Assembly (NCBI RefSeq): GCF_014898055.3
Contig: NW_026555331.1
Coordinates: 113,209,194-113,273,193 of the forward strand
Source: Talpa occidentalis
Taxonomy: Eukaryota > Chordata > Mammalia > Eulipotyphla > Talpidae
Direction of reading: 5' to 3'
Length of the DNA: 64,000 bases
Part shown: positions 24,110-36,496 of the stretch, piece by piece
Position numbering within the stretch: position 1 is the first letter of the stretch
Layout of the letters: every line of letters starts with the position of its first letter
The notes under the pieces: generated by a model
What the model saw: only the letters and a program-made list of their open reading frames with translations
What the model was told of the DNA's origin: nothing
The model's database searches: none
Translations under genes and position numbers: made by a program

Positions 24110-24153
24110 GTGTTTTGCTTTTATAGATGAACTGCAGAAACAACAATAGAAAA
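24096..24153 (+). repeat. Arm 2 of the 58-bp inverted repeat, across the L1 5' junction
   Basis: The first 15 bp (AACATAGGGGTACAG) are the 5' tip of the truncated L1. The following 43 bp are non-L1 flank beginning TGTTTTGCTTTTATAGATGA. The same L1-plus-flank combination occurs in inverted orientation at 22684-22741. Confidence 0.85.
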
Positions 24154-24896
24154 TGTATCTGGATAGGCTATAATCCATGGCTTGAATAATCTGTTTCTAA
24201 GAGATGCTACTGTTGCTGTCAACTAGAATTTCATGTTCCAATAAATTTTGTGGTATAGGCTCTAGTGTCAGAACGAGTGTTAGTGTGTGAGGTTTATTAA
24301 CTAATAAACCTGCAGTTTAGTTTCATAAAGAATTTTCAGTTAAACCTTGACATGGTGGGATTGAGATTACGTTTCTCTTCTTGTCAACTCATGAAGCCTT
24401 CAAACTTTTATGTGAAGAAGAAATATCTGTTATATGCAATTACATTGAGAAATCCATCCTAAAGCTGCCATTCAAATCTGCATCTCTAAAATAAGCAGAA
24501 TAGCTTATGAAGCTCCTATTTGATAACAGTACACACAGAGACACACAAATTCCACAGAAAGGTTTTGCAAATTATTATACGATGACTAAAAGACTTATCT
24601 GAATTTACTTCAATAAATAACATGTTTGGTAACTAAATCAAGTGGAAAGACTTCAAAGACACAAATAAGCTTATGCTGTACATATAGAGAAGTACTCGCT
24701 ACACATTCTGTCAGTTACTAACAATGGTGGGTAAGGATCCATGATTGTAAATAATCACTTGGAATAAACTACATATTTGTATAATTTTTCATGATTTATT
24801 TAACTAAAAGACACTAATTAGTCTTCCAAAGAGCCGACACTGTACACGTGTATTGAAGTTATTTAACTTTAAGCATTTTCTCAGAAGGTTGTTTTT
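24154..24896. other. Unassigned AT-rich sequence
   Basis: No gene or repeat was recognised. Confidence 0.5.
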
Positions 24897-25160
24897 TATG
24901 ATTTATTTATTTATGCATACAAGAGCTGGGGAACAGGCCAGAGGTGTGGAAGGTGAGAGGATTCACCAGAGACAGAGTGGGGAACAGAACAGGCAGACTG
25001 ACTGAAATACACTGATGAGGGGAGCAGTGGGCGAGTCAGGAGATGTCTGCTGTGCCATGTGGGTTGCTCCCTGGCTGGCTGGGGGTCAAACTAATGCTGC
25101 AGAGATTGCGGACAGCTTCATAGGTTGTGTCTTAACCCCTTGCGCCACCAAGGTGGCCCT
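24897..25160 (-). mobile_element. Full-length SINE (subfamily A)
   Basis: Reverse-complement copy with TTTATTTATTTATGCATACA, body with CACTGATGAGGGGAGCAG, and head ending GCGCCACCAAGGTGGCCC. Approximate TSD AAGGTTGTTTTT / AAAGTTGCTTTT on the two sides, two mismatches. The B-box region is mutated (GGGTCAAACT in reverse complement). Confidence 0.92.
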
Positions 25161-25324
25161 CCAAAAGTTGCTTTTAAGGGATTCAAATAGAACAACATCT
25201 CACAACTTCTAAGGCATTTGACTTTTGAGGAAGCATAGAGACAAAATCCAGGGAGGAAAATGTCTTACCTAATTCAGAGAAAAAAAGAATATAACACCTT
25301 GCCCTTTAACAAAATAAGCCTTAT

Positions 25325-25595
25325 TTTTTTTTTAGAGATTTATTTATTTATGCATACAAGAACTGGGGTGTAGGCCAGAGGTCCTGAGGGTGAGAAGATT
25401 AACCAGAGAGAGTGGGGAGCAGAAAAGGTTGATCTACTGAAATACACTGCTGAGGTGAGCAGCGGGAGAGATAGGAGAAGTCTGCGGCGCCTTGTGGGTC
25501 AGCTCCCTGGCCGGCTGGGGATCGAATTCAAGATTTCAGTGGCTGGCTATAGCTTGATAGCGCTGTCTTTAACCACTGCGCCACTAGGGAGACCC
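25325..25595 (-). mobile_element. Full-length SINE (subfamily A) with TSD
   Basis: Flanked by AATAAGCCTTATTTTTTTT on both sides (left from 25313, right from 25596), where the T-run merges with the tail. The head ends GCGCCACTAGGGAGACCC, and GATCGAATTC replaces the usual B-box complement. The copy is moderately diverged. Confidence 0.93.
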
Positions 25596-25609
25596 AATAA
25601 GCCTTATTT

Positions 25610-26760
25610 TTTTTCTGAACCATTTTAGGTTCGCAGCTAAAGGAGTAGAAGGTACAGATATTTCCCATATGTGCTCTGCCCCGACACATGCATAACCTCT
25701 TTAATTATTAATATCCCTGACAGAGTGGTACATTTGTCACAATTGAACATATAGCGAAACATTTTAATCACCCAAAATCCATAGTTTACATTAGGGTTCA
25801 CTCTTGGTGTCATACATCTTATGGTTTTGAACAAATATATAATGCTACGTGTCCCCCATTGCAGTATCAAACAAAGTGGTTTCATTGCTCAATAAATCCA
25901 TACATCCACCCTTCTCTTAACCTGGAAACCACTCATCTTTTTACTCTCCCCATTGTTTTATCCTCTCTGGGATGTCATATAGTTGGAGTCATTCATTATG
26001 TAGCCTTTTCAGATTGGCTTCTCTCATCTAGTATATACATTTAAGTTTGTTTTCTCCATGTGTTTTTATGACTTGATAGCTCATTCCTATTTAGCAGTGA
26101 ATAATATTCTATCTACTGGATGTACTTCAGTTTATTCATTCATGTACTGGAGAACATCTTGGTTACTTCCAAAATTTGATAATTATAAATAAATATGCTG
26201 TAAACATCTGTGCACAGGTTTCTGTGTGGCTGTGTTGTCAAGTCAGTTGAATACATACCAAATTGGGTGATTACTGGATCACTTGATAAGAGTATGTCTA
26301 ATTTTGTAAGAAACTGCCAACTGCCTTCCAAAGTGGCTGTACCACACTGTATATTGTCACCCAGGGTGAATGAGAGTCTTGTTGCGCCACATCCTCATCG
26401 ACATTTGGTGTTGTCAGTGTTTTGGATTTTGGCCATTCTAATAGATGAGTAGTAGTATCTCATTTTAATTTGCAGTTTATAGCTTATCTTTTTGTTTGTT
26501 TATATACCATCAAATATCCATCATAAATGGATCTATGGCCAGCTTGAATCATGTTGTTTGTTTTTTTATTGTTGAGTTTTAAAAATTCTGTGTACATTTT
26601 GGAGAATAGTCCTTTATCAGATGTGTCTTTTGGAAATATTTTTCTCTTAGTCTGTTGTTTGCTTTTTTTTTCATTTTTTTGGAATTTTTTTCCCAGAGAA
26701 ATGGAATGTTTTGTTTTTAATCATTTAAATCTCAAAAAGAAACAATTTCTCTAATCTTAG
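25610..26760 (-). mobile_element. Ancient L1 3' end (L1ME-like), antisense
   Basis: The plus strand shows the familiar antisense 3' region of old L1s: GCAACCACTC-type phrase near 25925 (CTGGAAACCACTCATCTTTT), GGGATGTCATATAGTTGGAG, TTCAGATTGGCTTCTCTCAT, then ORF2-derived CTTCCAAAGTGGCTGTACCA and GGCCATTCTAATAGATGAGT, and TTTATCAGATGTGTCTTTTG. All frames are broken. It lies immediately beside the SINE at 25325-25595. Confidence 0.8.
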
Positions 26761-27104
26761 GGACAGCTTGAATTTACTTTTCATTTCTTTTGCTGCCTCA
26801 AATAATTTTTGAAAAACATATGACATACCGTTTTAATTCTTGGGGATTAGAGAGGAAGGAGAGACTGACTCAGGAAAAAGAAAACACGTCAAAAAGTTAA
26901 TGGTAATTTTGAATTCAATTATGGTTGATTAATTTTTTTCTTTTTGTTTTTCTGTATTTTTCTAATTTCTCCAATAGATAACATTTTAATAGAGAATAAT
27001 TACTGAAATGAAAGTATTCTGTGAAAACTTTTTTTAATCTGGAATAAAAACTTTTTTTTTATCTTAATTTATCTGGAAATTAAGGAGAAAAAGTTAAAGT
27101 ATAT
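26761..27104. other. Unassigned AT-rich sequence
   Basis: No gene or repeat was recognised. Confidence 0.5.
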
Positions 27105-27300
27105 CAGTGCCATCCAATAAAATTTAAATGCTAGTAAATATGTAATTTAAACCTTTTCAGAAGCCACATCAAAAATGTGAAAAGAAACAGGAGAAAATCA
27201 GTTTTAAAAATATAATTTATGTAGTCAAATGTGACAAAGATGATTTTCATATTTAATTTGTAATGAATATACAATTTATTAACAAGTTAGTTTACATTCC

Positions 27301-27571
27301 CTTTTTTTTTTTTTAAGATTTATTTTTACATAAGAGCTGGAGTACAGGCCAGAGGTGTGGGAGGGTGAGAGGATTGACCAGAGACAGAGCAGGTAGCAGA
27401 ACAGGCTAGACAACCAAAATATACTGCTGAGGAGAGCAGCGGGTGCGACAGGAGAGGTCTGCCACGCCATGTGGGCATCTCCCTGGCCAGCTGGGAATCG
27501 AACCTGCACTGCAGAGGCTGCGGACAGCTTCACAGCGCTGCGCTCAACACGCTGCGCTGCCAGGGAGGCCC
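27301..27571 (-). mobile_element. Full-length SINE (subfamily A) inside the hAT element
   Basis: TSD TACATTCC(C)TTTTT at 27293 onward and 27572 onward. The tail is TTTTTAAGATTTATTTTTACATAA, with fewer ATTT units than usual. The head ends CTGCCAGGGAGGCCC, and the B-box complement is GGGAATCGAACC. Confidence 0.93.
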
Positions 27572-27599
27572 TACATTCCTTTTTAAAAATTGAATATGA

Positions 27600-29547
27600 G
27601 ATTGTAATTTACACTTTATTTTACATTTGAATTTGGATCATACATTTATGTTGTAAATAGTATCATCTATATTGTATTTCATAAAATTTACATTTGAAAA
27701 AAGAAAATTCATCTACCCATTTTGTTTTTAACAGATTTAAAAGTTTTTCAAATATGTGACTCAGGTACCAAAAATTATTTTTTAATACTCATATCCCCAT
27801 TGACAATATTCATTTACTTCTTGGGGAATGATTTGAATTGAATAAAAACATATTACTGTCAAAGTACACCTTTCTACATTAAGGAAATTCACTAACATTT
27901 TCATCAATTCAATGTTATTATTACATGCTTAACATGCATTAAGAGAAACTTTACACTTTTATTAGCAAAACATTCATCAAATTTTTGTTATTTTGGCAGC
28001 CAATTTACATAATGCTGTCAATTACAATTAAAGTTTTTGGCATATTGATTCCTGCTAGAACAATTTGGATTGCTATTATGAGAAATTTCAATTTCAACAT
28101 AAATTCATGTGGATTTTTTATCTAATTCATAAACCAAATTTCTCTTTTCCCGGAACTTCAAATTTAGCTCATTGACATGCAATGCGATATCAGTTAGCAA
28201 ATTGCCTACCTTATTGCTCATTATTCAATGGTGAGCATTTCTCTTATTTTTTTTTAAGAGATGGGGTACAGGCCAGAGATGCGGGGGGCGGGTGAGAGGA
28301 TCCACCAGAGACAGAGTGGGGAACAGAACAGGCAGACCGACGGAAATACACTGCTGAGGGGAGCAGCGGACGAGACAGGAGAGTTCTGCTTCGCCATGTG
28401 GGTTTCTCTCTGGCGGGCCAGGGATCGAAGTAGTGTTGCAGAGGCTGTGGATTGCTTCATAGTGTGGTGCTTAACCCCTTGCGCCACCAGGGAGGCACAG
28501 CATTTCTCTTATTTCAAGAAATATTGAAATAGAGATGATGAAACAGTAGATCTTTGTAAAACATGTTCAGAACTGAACCAATGAACATGGCAAAAAAAAC
28601 AAGATTAATAATTTATTATATTCTGTATCTTTTTATAGATCTGTACACTGGAGATGATTCATGGCATTGTATATACATACACCCACACATACATCATTTA
28701 TATGTACATACACTCACATGCATCTATTTGTGTATCCAGAAATTAGAGTCTGCTTTAGAAAACTGAGTATAAATATTTTCAATAAACATCATGCATGGGA
28801 TAAAGCAACACAGAAAACATCCATTTTTGTCTTAAATTTTAATAAATCCAGATTTTTACTTAATGTAGTTGGACCACTATCTTAATGCAGGTGATTTTTC
28901 TTATTTAACAATAATTCTTTGATAGATTAAAAGATGCAAAATTACCTATGCCAATGTTTCTTTCAAGCTCTAAATTAATGATCTTTTTAAAAAAGATTAT
29001 AATTCCTCTGAGATAAACCACCTTCGAATATTTGTCAAGACTGTGCGATGCATATTTTATAGCTCAACTAAAGCTAATGAATATGGCTCATGATTTTTAA
29101 ACTTTTGAGTCAATTTGATTTCTAATATATCTTTTACTTTTATGAAATGTATTCTTAAATCTTACCACAATTTCCTTACAAAATTTCTATTACTAAAATA
29201 ATAACTTTTAAAATCACGCAACAGTCTAAATCTGGCTTCTTTATTTTGCAACAATTCAAGTGACTAAGTTGTAAGTGCAAATTTTGTTTATAATCACTTA
29301 ATTCTGATTTTAGTCACAAATTTATTCTGTTATCACCCTTGAGAGAAATTTTCTTAAGAAATTACCTATGTATTTGCTGAAAATGTCTCAATGTTGTATA
29401 ATTTATTTTGCTTAAATTGTACACAATAAAGAGCATCTTGCTTTTATTCTGATCTAGCAAGTTGCAATTGATATTCATTGTGAAACTTGCCACATATCTT
29501 CTAGTCTCTTTTTTCTTTAGACGCATTACCAGCTTCTGAATCTTCAT
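27600..29547 (-). pseudogene. hAT-superfamily transposase remnant (BED finger and DDE-region pieces)
   Basis: Three minus-strand pieces align in the order of ZBED/Charlie-type transposases. 29547-29362: a 61-codon frame ending LRHFQQIH, the H-x4-H half of a BED zinc finger; the Cys pair expected near residues 38-41 is lost. About 29350-29000: KGDNRINL, LKSEL, then KKPDLD and YSLALVE, resembling the stretch between finger and the first catalytic region. 28225-28120: TDIALHVNELNLKF, a well-known C-terminal hAT motif. Stops and frameshifts occur throughout; a SINE splits the frame. Such enzymes cut and paste the parent transposon; this copy is dead. Confidence 0.5.
28250..28498 (-). mobile_element. 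SINE (subfamily A) with 16-bp TSD, short tail side
   Basis: Exact TSD AGCATTTCTCTTATTT at 28234-28249 and 28499-28514. The usual ATTTATTTATGCATACA tail segment is missing: TTTTTTTAAGAG passes directly into ATGGGGTACAGGCC, so the 3' end lacks AATAAA. The head is complete (GCGCCACCAGGGAGGCAC). Confidence 0.94.
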
Positions 29548-30424
29548 TTAATTCTATGTCAGTAAGCCACATTTCAAATTTAGAGATGTGTCCATAACTA
29601 GTTTCTAAACTATAAGTTAATTTAATTACTATATTCAATATAATATATAACATATAAAACATGTACAATATATATTAAATATATGTATACTATAGGTAAT
29701 ATAATTGTAATTAATATATATGAATATTTATTAAGGTTATAATGAACACTTCAATTTAATTACAAAATACAGTTTATATAGGTATCACTTTAGCTCATGT
29801 TGATTACATATAATATTCAAGTAAACACATTACACAGTTATATTGCTGCATAGAAAAACATTATTTTAGCTGCATCAGTCCACTGACACCAACTGGATTA
29901 TTGACCTTTTTTGTGTAAAACATAAAACGATTTATTTTCCTAACATGAACAAACTAACATGAACAAACTACGATGTAGCAATGTTACCTCATTCTGTGCA
30001 GAAGTTAATGTGAAATGTATTCAGAATGAAACAGTTTTACAGTTTCAAATAATATTACAATTACACGAAATAAAAAAATTATTTTGAAGTATATTACTTG
30101 CTTGTCAGTGGTTTGATAGCTTTATGTAGTAGTGGCTACTAGGCAGTATACTTTATAGAGAATAACATTTTTTTTAGAGAACTGAAGTTTTTTTTTCATT
30201 TAAATACTGAACTAAAAACATTTAGATTTGGTATAATTTAATTTATAATTTAAATATATCACATAGTGTCTATTAAATATCTTATATAATTTAGATCATC
30301 TCTGACCTATGTATATAAATCATGCTACCTTGTGTACACTGTGTGTATAGTGTTTTCATATAGCTTTGTCATAATGTGTTTACTGTGTATACTCACTGTC
30401 TGCTGAGAGTACTCATCTGCTTTT

Positions 30425-30545
30425 ATCATAATTTTCCTGTCTGTTAAATGGGGATAACATACTATTCTCTATCTCATAGTGTTAAATGACATCGTGAATG
30501 TCAACCAGTCAGTAGAGTACCTGTGAATTTTATGCATGTTTAAAT
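30425..30545 (-). repeat. MIR relic, antisense
   Basis: The plus strand shows the antisense MIR core: CCTGTCTGTTAAATGGGGAT, AACATACTATTCTCTATCTC, ATAGTGTTAAATGACATCGT, and GTACCTG near the end. Confidence 0.7.
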
Positions 30546-30784
30546 TACACCAGTCAGTCTTATTCAATGTTTTCTTAACACCTAAAGGCAACAATGAAGA
30601 TGTCTTTTCTTTTTAGCGCAATGGTCAGTATGTCTCTCTTCCATTCCTTTTGTTCTAGAGAATAGTCTATGAGCTATTTCCACTTGTACTTTGAATAAAC
30701 TTATGTAGTTCTAAGCAAGGAACTAAGGATTATTCATGATCAAAGAATGTGTGTTTAGAAAATATTTCACTTATTTTCAATTTT

Positions 30785-31048
30785 TTAAAAAGATTTATTT
30801 ATTCATGCATACATGAACCGGGGTACAGGCCAGTTGTGCAGGAGGGTGAGAGGATTCACCAGAGACAGAGCAGGATGCAGAACAGGCAGACTGCCTGAAA
30901 TACACTGCCGAGGGGAGCAGCGGGCGAGACAAGAGAGGTCTGCTGCCATGTGGGAATCTCCGCAGCTGGCTGGGATCAAACCGGCACTGCAGAGGCTGAG
31001 GACAGCTTCAAGCGCTGTGCTCAACCGCTTGCGCCACCAGGGAGGCCC
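30785..31048 (-). mobile_element. Full-length SINE (subfamily A) with TSD
   Basis: Exact 14-bp TSD TTATTTTCAATTTT at 30771-30784 and 31049-31062. Complete copy, with tail TTTTTAAAAAGATTTATTTA and head ending GCGCCACCAGGGAGGCCC. Small deletions in the body (TCTGCTGCCATGTGGG) distinguish it. Confidence 0.95.
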
Positions 31049-31173
31049 TTATTTTCAATTTTAAATATATTTTAAGATAAGTTTATTTGATAGGTGATTT
31101 TCCGATAAACAAAAATTGCTGTATTCTGATACTCAAGTAAAGCTAATGAATATTACTTTTTCAGGAATATTCA

Positions 31174-31232
31174 TAGATTTATATATATATCCATATATAT
31201 ATATCTATATACATATGTGTGTGTGTGTGTGT
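31174..31232. repeat. Compound (TA)n-(TG)n microsatellite
   Basis: ATATATATATCC units pass into ATATATCTATATACATA and then about 13 uninterrupted TG repeats. It is likely length-polymorphic. Confidence 0.9.
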
Positions 31233-34200
31233 GTGTGTGTATGAATGAAAAAATATTTGAAATGTCCAAAGATAAAGAATTGGTAAATAAGTTCTCATGC
31301 TGGTTTACACATTGAAGTACCCAGAGAGCTTTTCTATGTTTTAGATTTATGTTTGCTGACAGAGGAAGATGTGCTTGATATATTATTTAATGCATGATAC
31401 AGATTAAAAATAATATATGCAGTATAATTGAACTTGTAATTCAGATATATGTTGTGTAGAAAAATCTGAAAGGCTATATACCAAAGTGTCAGCAATAGTT
31501 ATTTTTGGATGGTGGCATTAAAGGGTATTTCTGTGCAACTGCCATATATTACTTGTATAATAAAGCCATACATTATTATATGGTACATTTGCAGAATTTT
31601 TTTGGGAAAGTTCTAGTTGTCTTTCTTTGTCTTCTACAGTTTTCCTTAGAATTAACTTTTCCTTAAAGCCAGGTTGTCCAGGTAATTTTTCTAAGTTTTT
31701 GAACTGCATACTGTTAGCTAATAATTCTAGAAAACAAAACAAGTTAGCAGAACTGTTTTCCCATTTAAAGTTGACTTATTTCAGGTTGACTTCCCTTATT
31801 ACCCCCTTTCTTTTGCTTGGGCTATTTTTTAAATGAAATTTCACTTCTCAATTTGTTCAGTGACATACTTATCCTTTGGGATTTTTCTCCTGAGAAGCTT
31901 ATTTTGATTCAGCAACTAGATTTTCACTCTCATTTATTAATTGCATTGCATAATCATGTTTGAGCATTATCTTATAGTAAGAGTTAGCTAAAGTAGAGGC
32001 AGTGGTGTTGAGCATATTCTAGGCTAAAGAAACAAAGCTTGTGCAACAAGCTGGGGATGATGGAGTTCCTGGCAGACTTAGAAACCTGAAATGCTTATTT
32101 ATTACTTATTATTGGAATTTATTTGGTGGAAAGATAGGGTGAGGTTGCGGAGATGAAGTTGGTATAGTCAGTTGACAGAGTCAGATTATAATGTTTTATA
32201 AATACCTGTTGAAGGAGGAATGAATCACAAAGAACATTATTTAGATGTATTATGTGATTTGGCTAATCATGCAGCCAGCAGGGTCAGGATCCAAAATCAT
32301 CTTATTTCAAAACCCAAGCCTCTTATCTCAACCCTATTCTGCATCTTAAAATAATTCCTTCACTGGAATGTAGAGCAGGCATACAGTCTTGGTCGTAGCA
32401 CTGCTCAGATGAAGGGCTCTAAGTGCGGAGAGAGAAAAGTGATTTCAGAGGGCAAATAATGCATCTGGAAAAGAGAAACTCCTTAGAAATTCTATTTGAT
32501 AGAACTATAAGTAAATGAGAATTTTGAGCACTGGCCAGTTGGAAAGACAGCCCATCTCTAATTTATGTTACGATTCAAAATATAAGGAGGCAACTATTTC
32601 AAGAGACATGTGCACAGGAATAATGAGGAAAATGAAAAATAGCAGACGAGGTGATGTCAGGACACAAAACATCTCATTTTAAATGGAACTGATTAAAACG
32701 ATTTTTATAAGTAAATGTTTATCTAGCAAACCTCTAACTTTATTCAGATCTGCTTTTGGAAATGTTTGGAAATTTTCATAGACAAGATGGTTTTCTAGTA
32801 AGGAAAGATCAAAAGTTAAAATCTGAATTATAGGTATATTTTATTTTTTGAGAAGCAAATTGAATCATGCTTAAGTTAATTGTTTCTGCTAACATGGATA
32901 TGATTCTTAAACTTCTGTGCAGGTCTTAATTATGGGTTGTTAATCTCTTAGCACATAAAGCTATATGAACTCCTCAGGAAAATGTAAATAATATTTTTTT
33001 TAATCCAGATAAAACTCAACTTAGATATACTTTCAATATGTATGTGAAATACCTCTCTAATGTCTCCATGTAATACTAGTTCTCTTCTTCTGTCCTTGAG
33101 TGATCAGGAAAGGAAAGAACAATAGCAATATTTCCTAATTTGGTTTACAATCAGAATCATGTGATTGAATCTTTGAATGAATCATGGAGTCCTTAAATGA
33201 AACATATTCTCCTTGACCATCTTGAAATCAAAATTTTTAACACACATCCCATAATAGATGTTTCTCATGGTGAGTCCAGCTCCCCAAGATGTATATAAAC
33301 ACATCTTATTAAGAGAACTTTGCAGAAACTATAGGAGGGTGAGTTAGAGTTAGAGCATAAATTCTGATATTGCTCTGTTCTCTTTTCTCCATGTGATATA
33401 GAAGCTTATTTATTTTCCAAATAATTTATCCTTTATCTATATAATCCAACAGTTACAATGAACATAAAATGAGGTTATCTCTGAAATTAATATTTTGGGG
33501 CCTCAGATTTCTTCTTATTATCATTATCAGTTTTGGCCTACTGAAATGCTTGGTGATTTTCAAATATAATTTCTCGAGCAGGAAAGAGCTGGTCAGTTGG
33601 CTTTGAGGCATGAGCATTACATTATATTGCAAGGCCCTTTAAGATAAGATCTAACTGGAAATAGATTAGCTTTGCAAACTTCTTAAAATCCAGATTACGA
33701 TCTGCCACTTTCAAGAATTCAGGTGTATTTGGTAATAAATTAAAAGAAGGAGTGGCTGTTTTATAGTTAGGGGAGTGACCTATCATGTAGATGTGATTTA
33801 AAGAGTTTAGGCACTTTCCCTCCAACTCAGATATGATTGATAAAGCTAAAAATATTGATCCTTTTCAAAATTTAACTAAATCTCTTTTCATATATTTACA
33901 CTTCTGTGGGAATAAAGGCAAAGTTTCGGTGTATACAGTACCTGTGTATGGAGAGAGAGAAGAGAGAGGAGTGGGAAGGAGAAGATGAGACAGAAGGTAT
34001 CAAAGAGGAAAAATAAGACCTAAAAAAAGGAGGATGGAACCATAGTCCGCTGGTTCTGTTCCTGTATTTTCTCTTGCAGATGCTTAAATATGGAGGTTCT
34101 GTCATGGGACGCAGTGCTGTGGTCTTGTTTCTGCTCTCTTCAAATTATGGTCTTCAAGTTCCCTTTTCTACTCTCCAGTGAATGGTTTCTAAACTTTGTG

Positions 34201-34449
34201 CTGAAGGAACTATAAAGAATAGTCATTTATACAAGGGCTGTTTATTTAGTGCCCTCCAGGGTGCCTAAAGCTGAACCAGAGAAAATTAATAGCATTATAC
34301 CCTCAAGCTTTGATGCTGGCTCTGAAATACAGCGCTGCTTGACGCATATTTCCAAAGGCATATTTACATCTCTTTTTAATGTGTATCGAGAGAAGAAAAA
34401 TGTTTGACCTGTTTATTAGCATATCTTTAATGTCCAATGTACTTTTTTG
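31233..34449. other. Long unassigned stretch with a MIR scrap and a GA-rich patch
   Basis: No gene was recognised. At 32262-32345, AGCCAGCAGGGTCAGGATCC and AAACCCAAGCCTCTTATCTC resemble the 3' part of a MIR. At 33950-33975 there is a GAGAGAGAGAAGAGAGAGG purine tract. The two facing 60 to 70-codon frames at 31518-31836 are not domain-bearing. Confidence 0.45.
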
Positions 34450-35130
34450 GAAATAAATTTGTTAAGGTATAATTGACATGTTGTAAATTTCCCATTTTTA
34501 AATATACAGTTTGATGAATTTGATCAATGTATATACTCATGTTACATTACCAACAGTCAAGATAATTGGACAATTATAACCCTCCACATATCCATACCCC
34601 TTCATCATTAATCCCTCTTCCTATAACTCCCATAATTGAGTTAAACTTCCTAGAGTTTTGCTTATCCCATGTTATCATATAAATAAATCATATACTATCC
34701 AGCTTTTGGAAACCAGCTTCTTTCTCTTAATGTAACACATTTGTGATTATCCCATATTATTAAGTGAATCAGAAGTTCATATCTTAACATCTCTGAATGA
34801 TGCTTTACTCTGTGGATATACCAATTTGTTGATTTACCATTTCAGAGACATTTGGGTTGTTTCCAATTTTTGGTGATTATGAATAAAGCCATTTTAGATA
34901 TTTTGATTTTTCTTAATTAGTTTTTTCATGTTATACCTTTCCATTTTTTTTGCTTTTGGTCTGTTTCTTTATATTTAATAAAAGTTGTCCATAGGCCTCA
35001 TAGAATTGGATCTACTTTTTAAGTCTAATGAATGATGTTTTTTGCTTGTTGTTTGCCATAAACATCTATAGTTTTTAGAATTACCTTTTTCTTTTCTACC
35101 TATTATGTACTTTCTGTGATTGCATTTTTA
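34450..35130 (-). mobile_element. Ancient L1 3' end, antisense
   Basis: It begins with TTGTTAAGGTATAATTGACA and AATATACAGTTTGATGAATT, the antisense 3' terminus of old mammalian L1s. It continues with AACCAGCTTCTTTCTCTTAA, TGGATATACCAATTTGTTGA and CATTTGGGTTGTTTCCAATT from the ORF2 end. The inner boundary near 35130 is uncertain. Confidence 0.75.
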
Positions 35131-35321
35131 CTTTATTAGTTTTACCATTTGTTATTTTGGGGAATTTTACATCATACCTCTTTAACTTACCACAATCATT
35201 CTTTAAGAATGAATGCTGTAAAAATGTATATCTATTTCCTCAGTTTTATCATTTTTACTACTATTATATCATTGTGCATACATTTTACTCATACATATTT
35301 TATAGAACACCATGCATTGTT

Positions 35322-35587
35322 TTAAAGATTTATTTATTTTTATACAAGAACCGGGGTACAGTCCAGATGCGCAGGAGGGTGAGAGGATTCACCGGAGACA
35401 GAGTGGGGAACAGAACAGGCAGACTGACTGAAATACACTGCTGAGGGGAGCAGCGGGCGAGACAGGAGAAGTCTGCTTTGCCATGTGGGATTCTCGCTGA
35501 ACGGCCGGGATCGAACCCGCGCTGCAGATGCTGAGGACAGCTTCACAGTGCTGTGCTCAACCACCTGCGCCACCAGGGAGGCCCCCA
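35322..35587 (-). mobile_element. Full-length SINE (subfamily A) with TSD
   Basis: 10-bp TSD ATGCATTGTT at 35312-35321 and 35588-35597. The tail is TTAAAGATTTATTTATTTTTATACAA. The B-box complement GGGATCGAACC is intact and several CpGs survive (GATGCGCAGG, GAACCCGCGCTG), suggesting a fairly recent copy. Confidence 0.94.
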
Positions 35588-35597
35588 ATGCATTGTT

Positions 35598-36480
35598 ACA
35601 TTTGGCTTTAGACAACTATCTTTTAAAGAACTTAAAATAAGAAGCATGTCTTATATTTACCATATTTCTAATGTTCTACTCTCCTTTGTGTAGCTTTAAA
35701 TTCTATCCTTACTATAATATCTTTAACAGTTCTTGTAGTATATATGTACTGACAATGAATTATTTCTGCTTTTGTGTTTGGAAAAAAAAGTCATTTTCAT
35801 CTCTCTGCCAATGAATACAATTATATTTTTACTTGTTGAGAAATAATAATTCAGCATTTACTAGGCACTGGGCTCAATAAACACACACACACATATGCCC
35901 TAGTAAAAGAGGGAGCTCAGGGCTCATCAAGTGGCAGATATAAACAGAGAAATAATTGCAATGGTGTGCTAAGCTCTGTGATGAGGAGAAGTACTCAGTA
36001 TTACTTGGATGCAAAGGAAATGCATCTAACACAGCAGTCCTGGCATGGAAGATGGACTTATTTTTGAGAAAGTAACACAACACTTGAGACCAGTAGGCTA
36101 AGCCACAAGTGCAGTAAATACAGAGACTTAAAATCAATAGTGAAAGATATTTATTACATAGATTATGTGGCATGTTTTTATTATTCTGTAGAACAAATGT
36201 AAGGCAGTGCAACATTACTTGCTTGTTTCTCCTTGTTTAAGGACCTAACGTTGAATTCTTTTTTCCCCCTAGCTGTCATTTACAAAATTGATAATTATCA
36301 AATATTTAAATACTTGTGAGATACCAGCCAATAAGAAATTGATAATTTTATAAATTGTGGCAAGAATTCATTTAAGGTATGAACTAGTTATAATTATTCA
36401 CTTAAGCATATGGCATGGAGAGTAGGGAGCAAAAGGAAAGGGGCCACTTTTTTCTTTATCAGTACCTTCTCACTAAATTT
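35598..36480. other. Mostly unassigned, with a possible ancient repeat
   Basis: At about 35840-35890 the phrase CAGCATTTACTAGGCACTGG, followed by a short (CA)n, resembles an old mammalian dispersed repeat. The family was not identified. Nothing else was recognised. Confidence 0.35.
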
Positions 36481-36496
36481 TATAAATTCCAATTTA

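Larger units (their letters stand above)
27105..30148 (-). mobile_element. Nearly full-length decayed hAT (Charlie/MER58-like) transposon
   Basis: The left end CAGTGCCATCCAATAAAATTT and the following CAGAAGCCACATCAAAAATG match the end I know from MER58-type hAT elements. The right end has GTAGTGGCTACTAGGCAGTA, the expected inverted counterpart. Between them the minus strand holds hAT transposase remnants. TAAAGTATA (27095-27103) and TATACTTTA (30147-30155) lie just at the ends as an inverted pair; an 8-bp TSD is not evident. Two SINEs (27301-27571, 28250-28498) interrupt it, so it is older than both. Confidence 0.55.

Noticed and set aside
29360..29550. A domesticated BED-finger host gene
   Set aside because: The Cys pair is lost, frames are broken downstream, and transposon termini flank the region, so a dead transposon explains it better.
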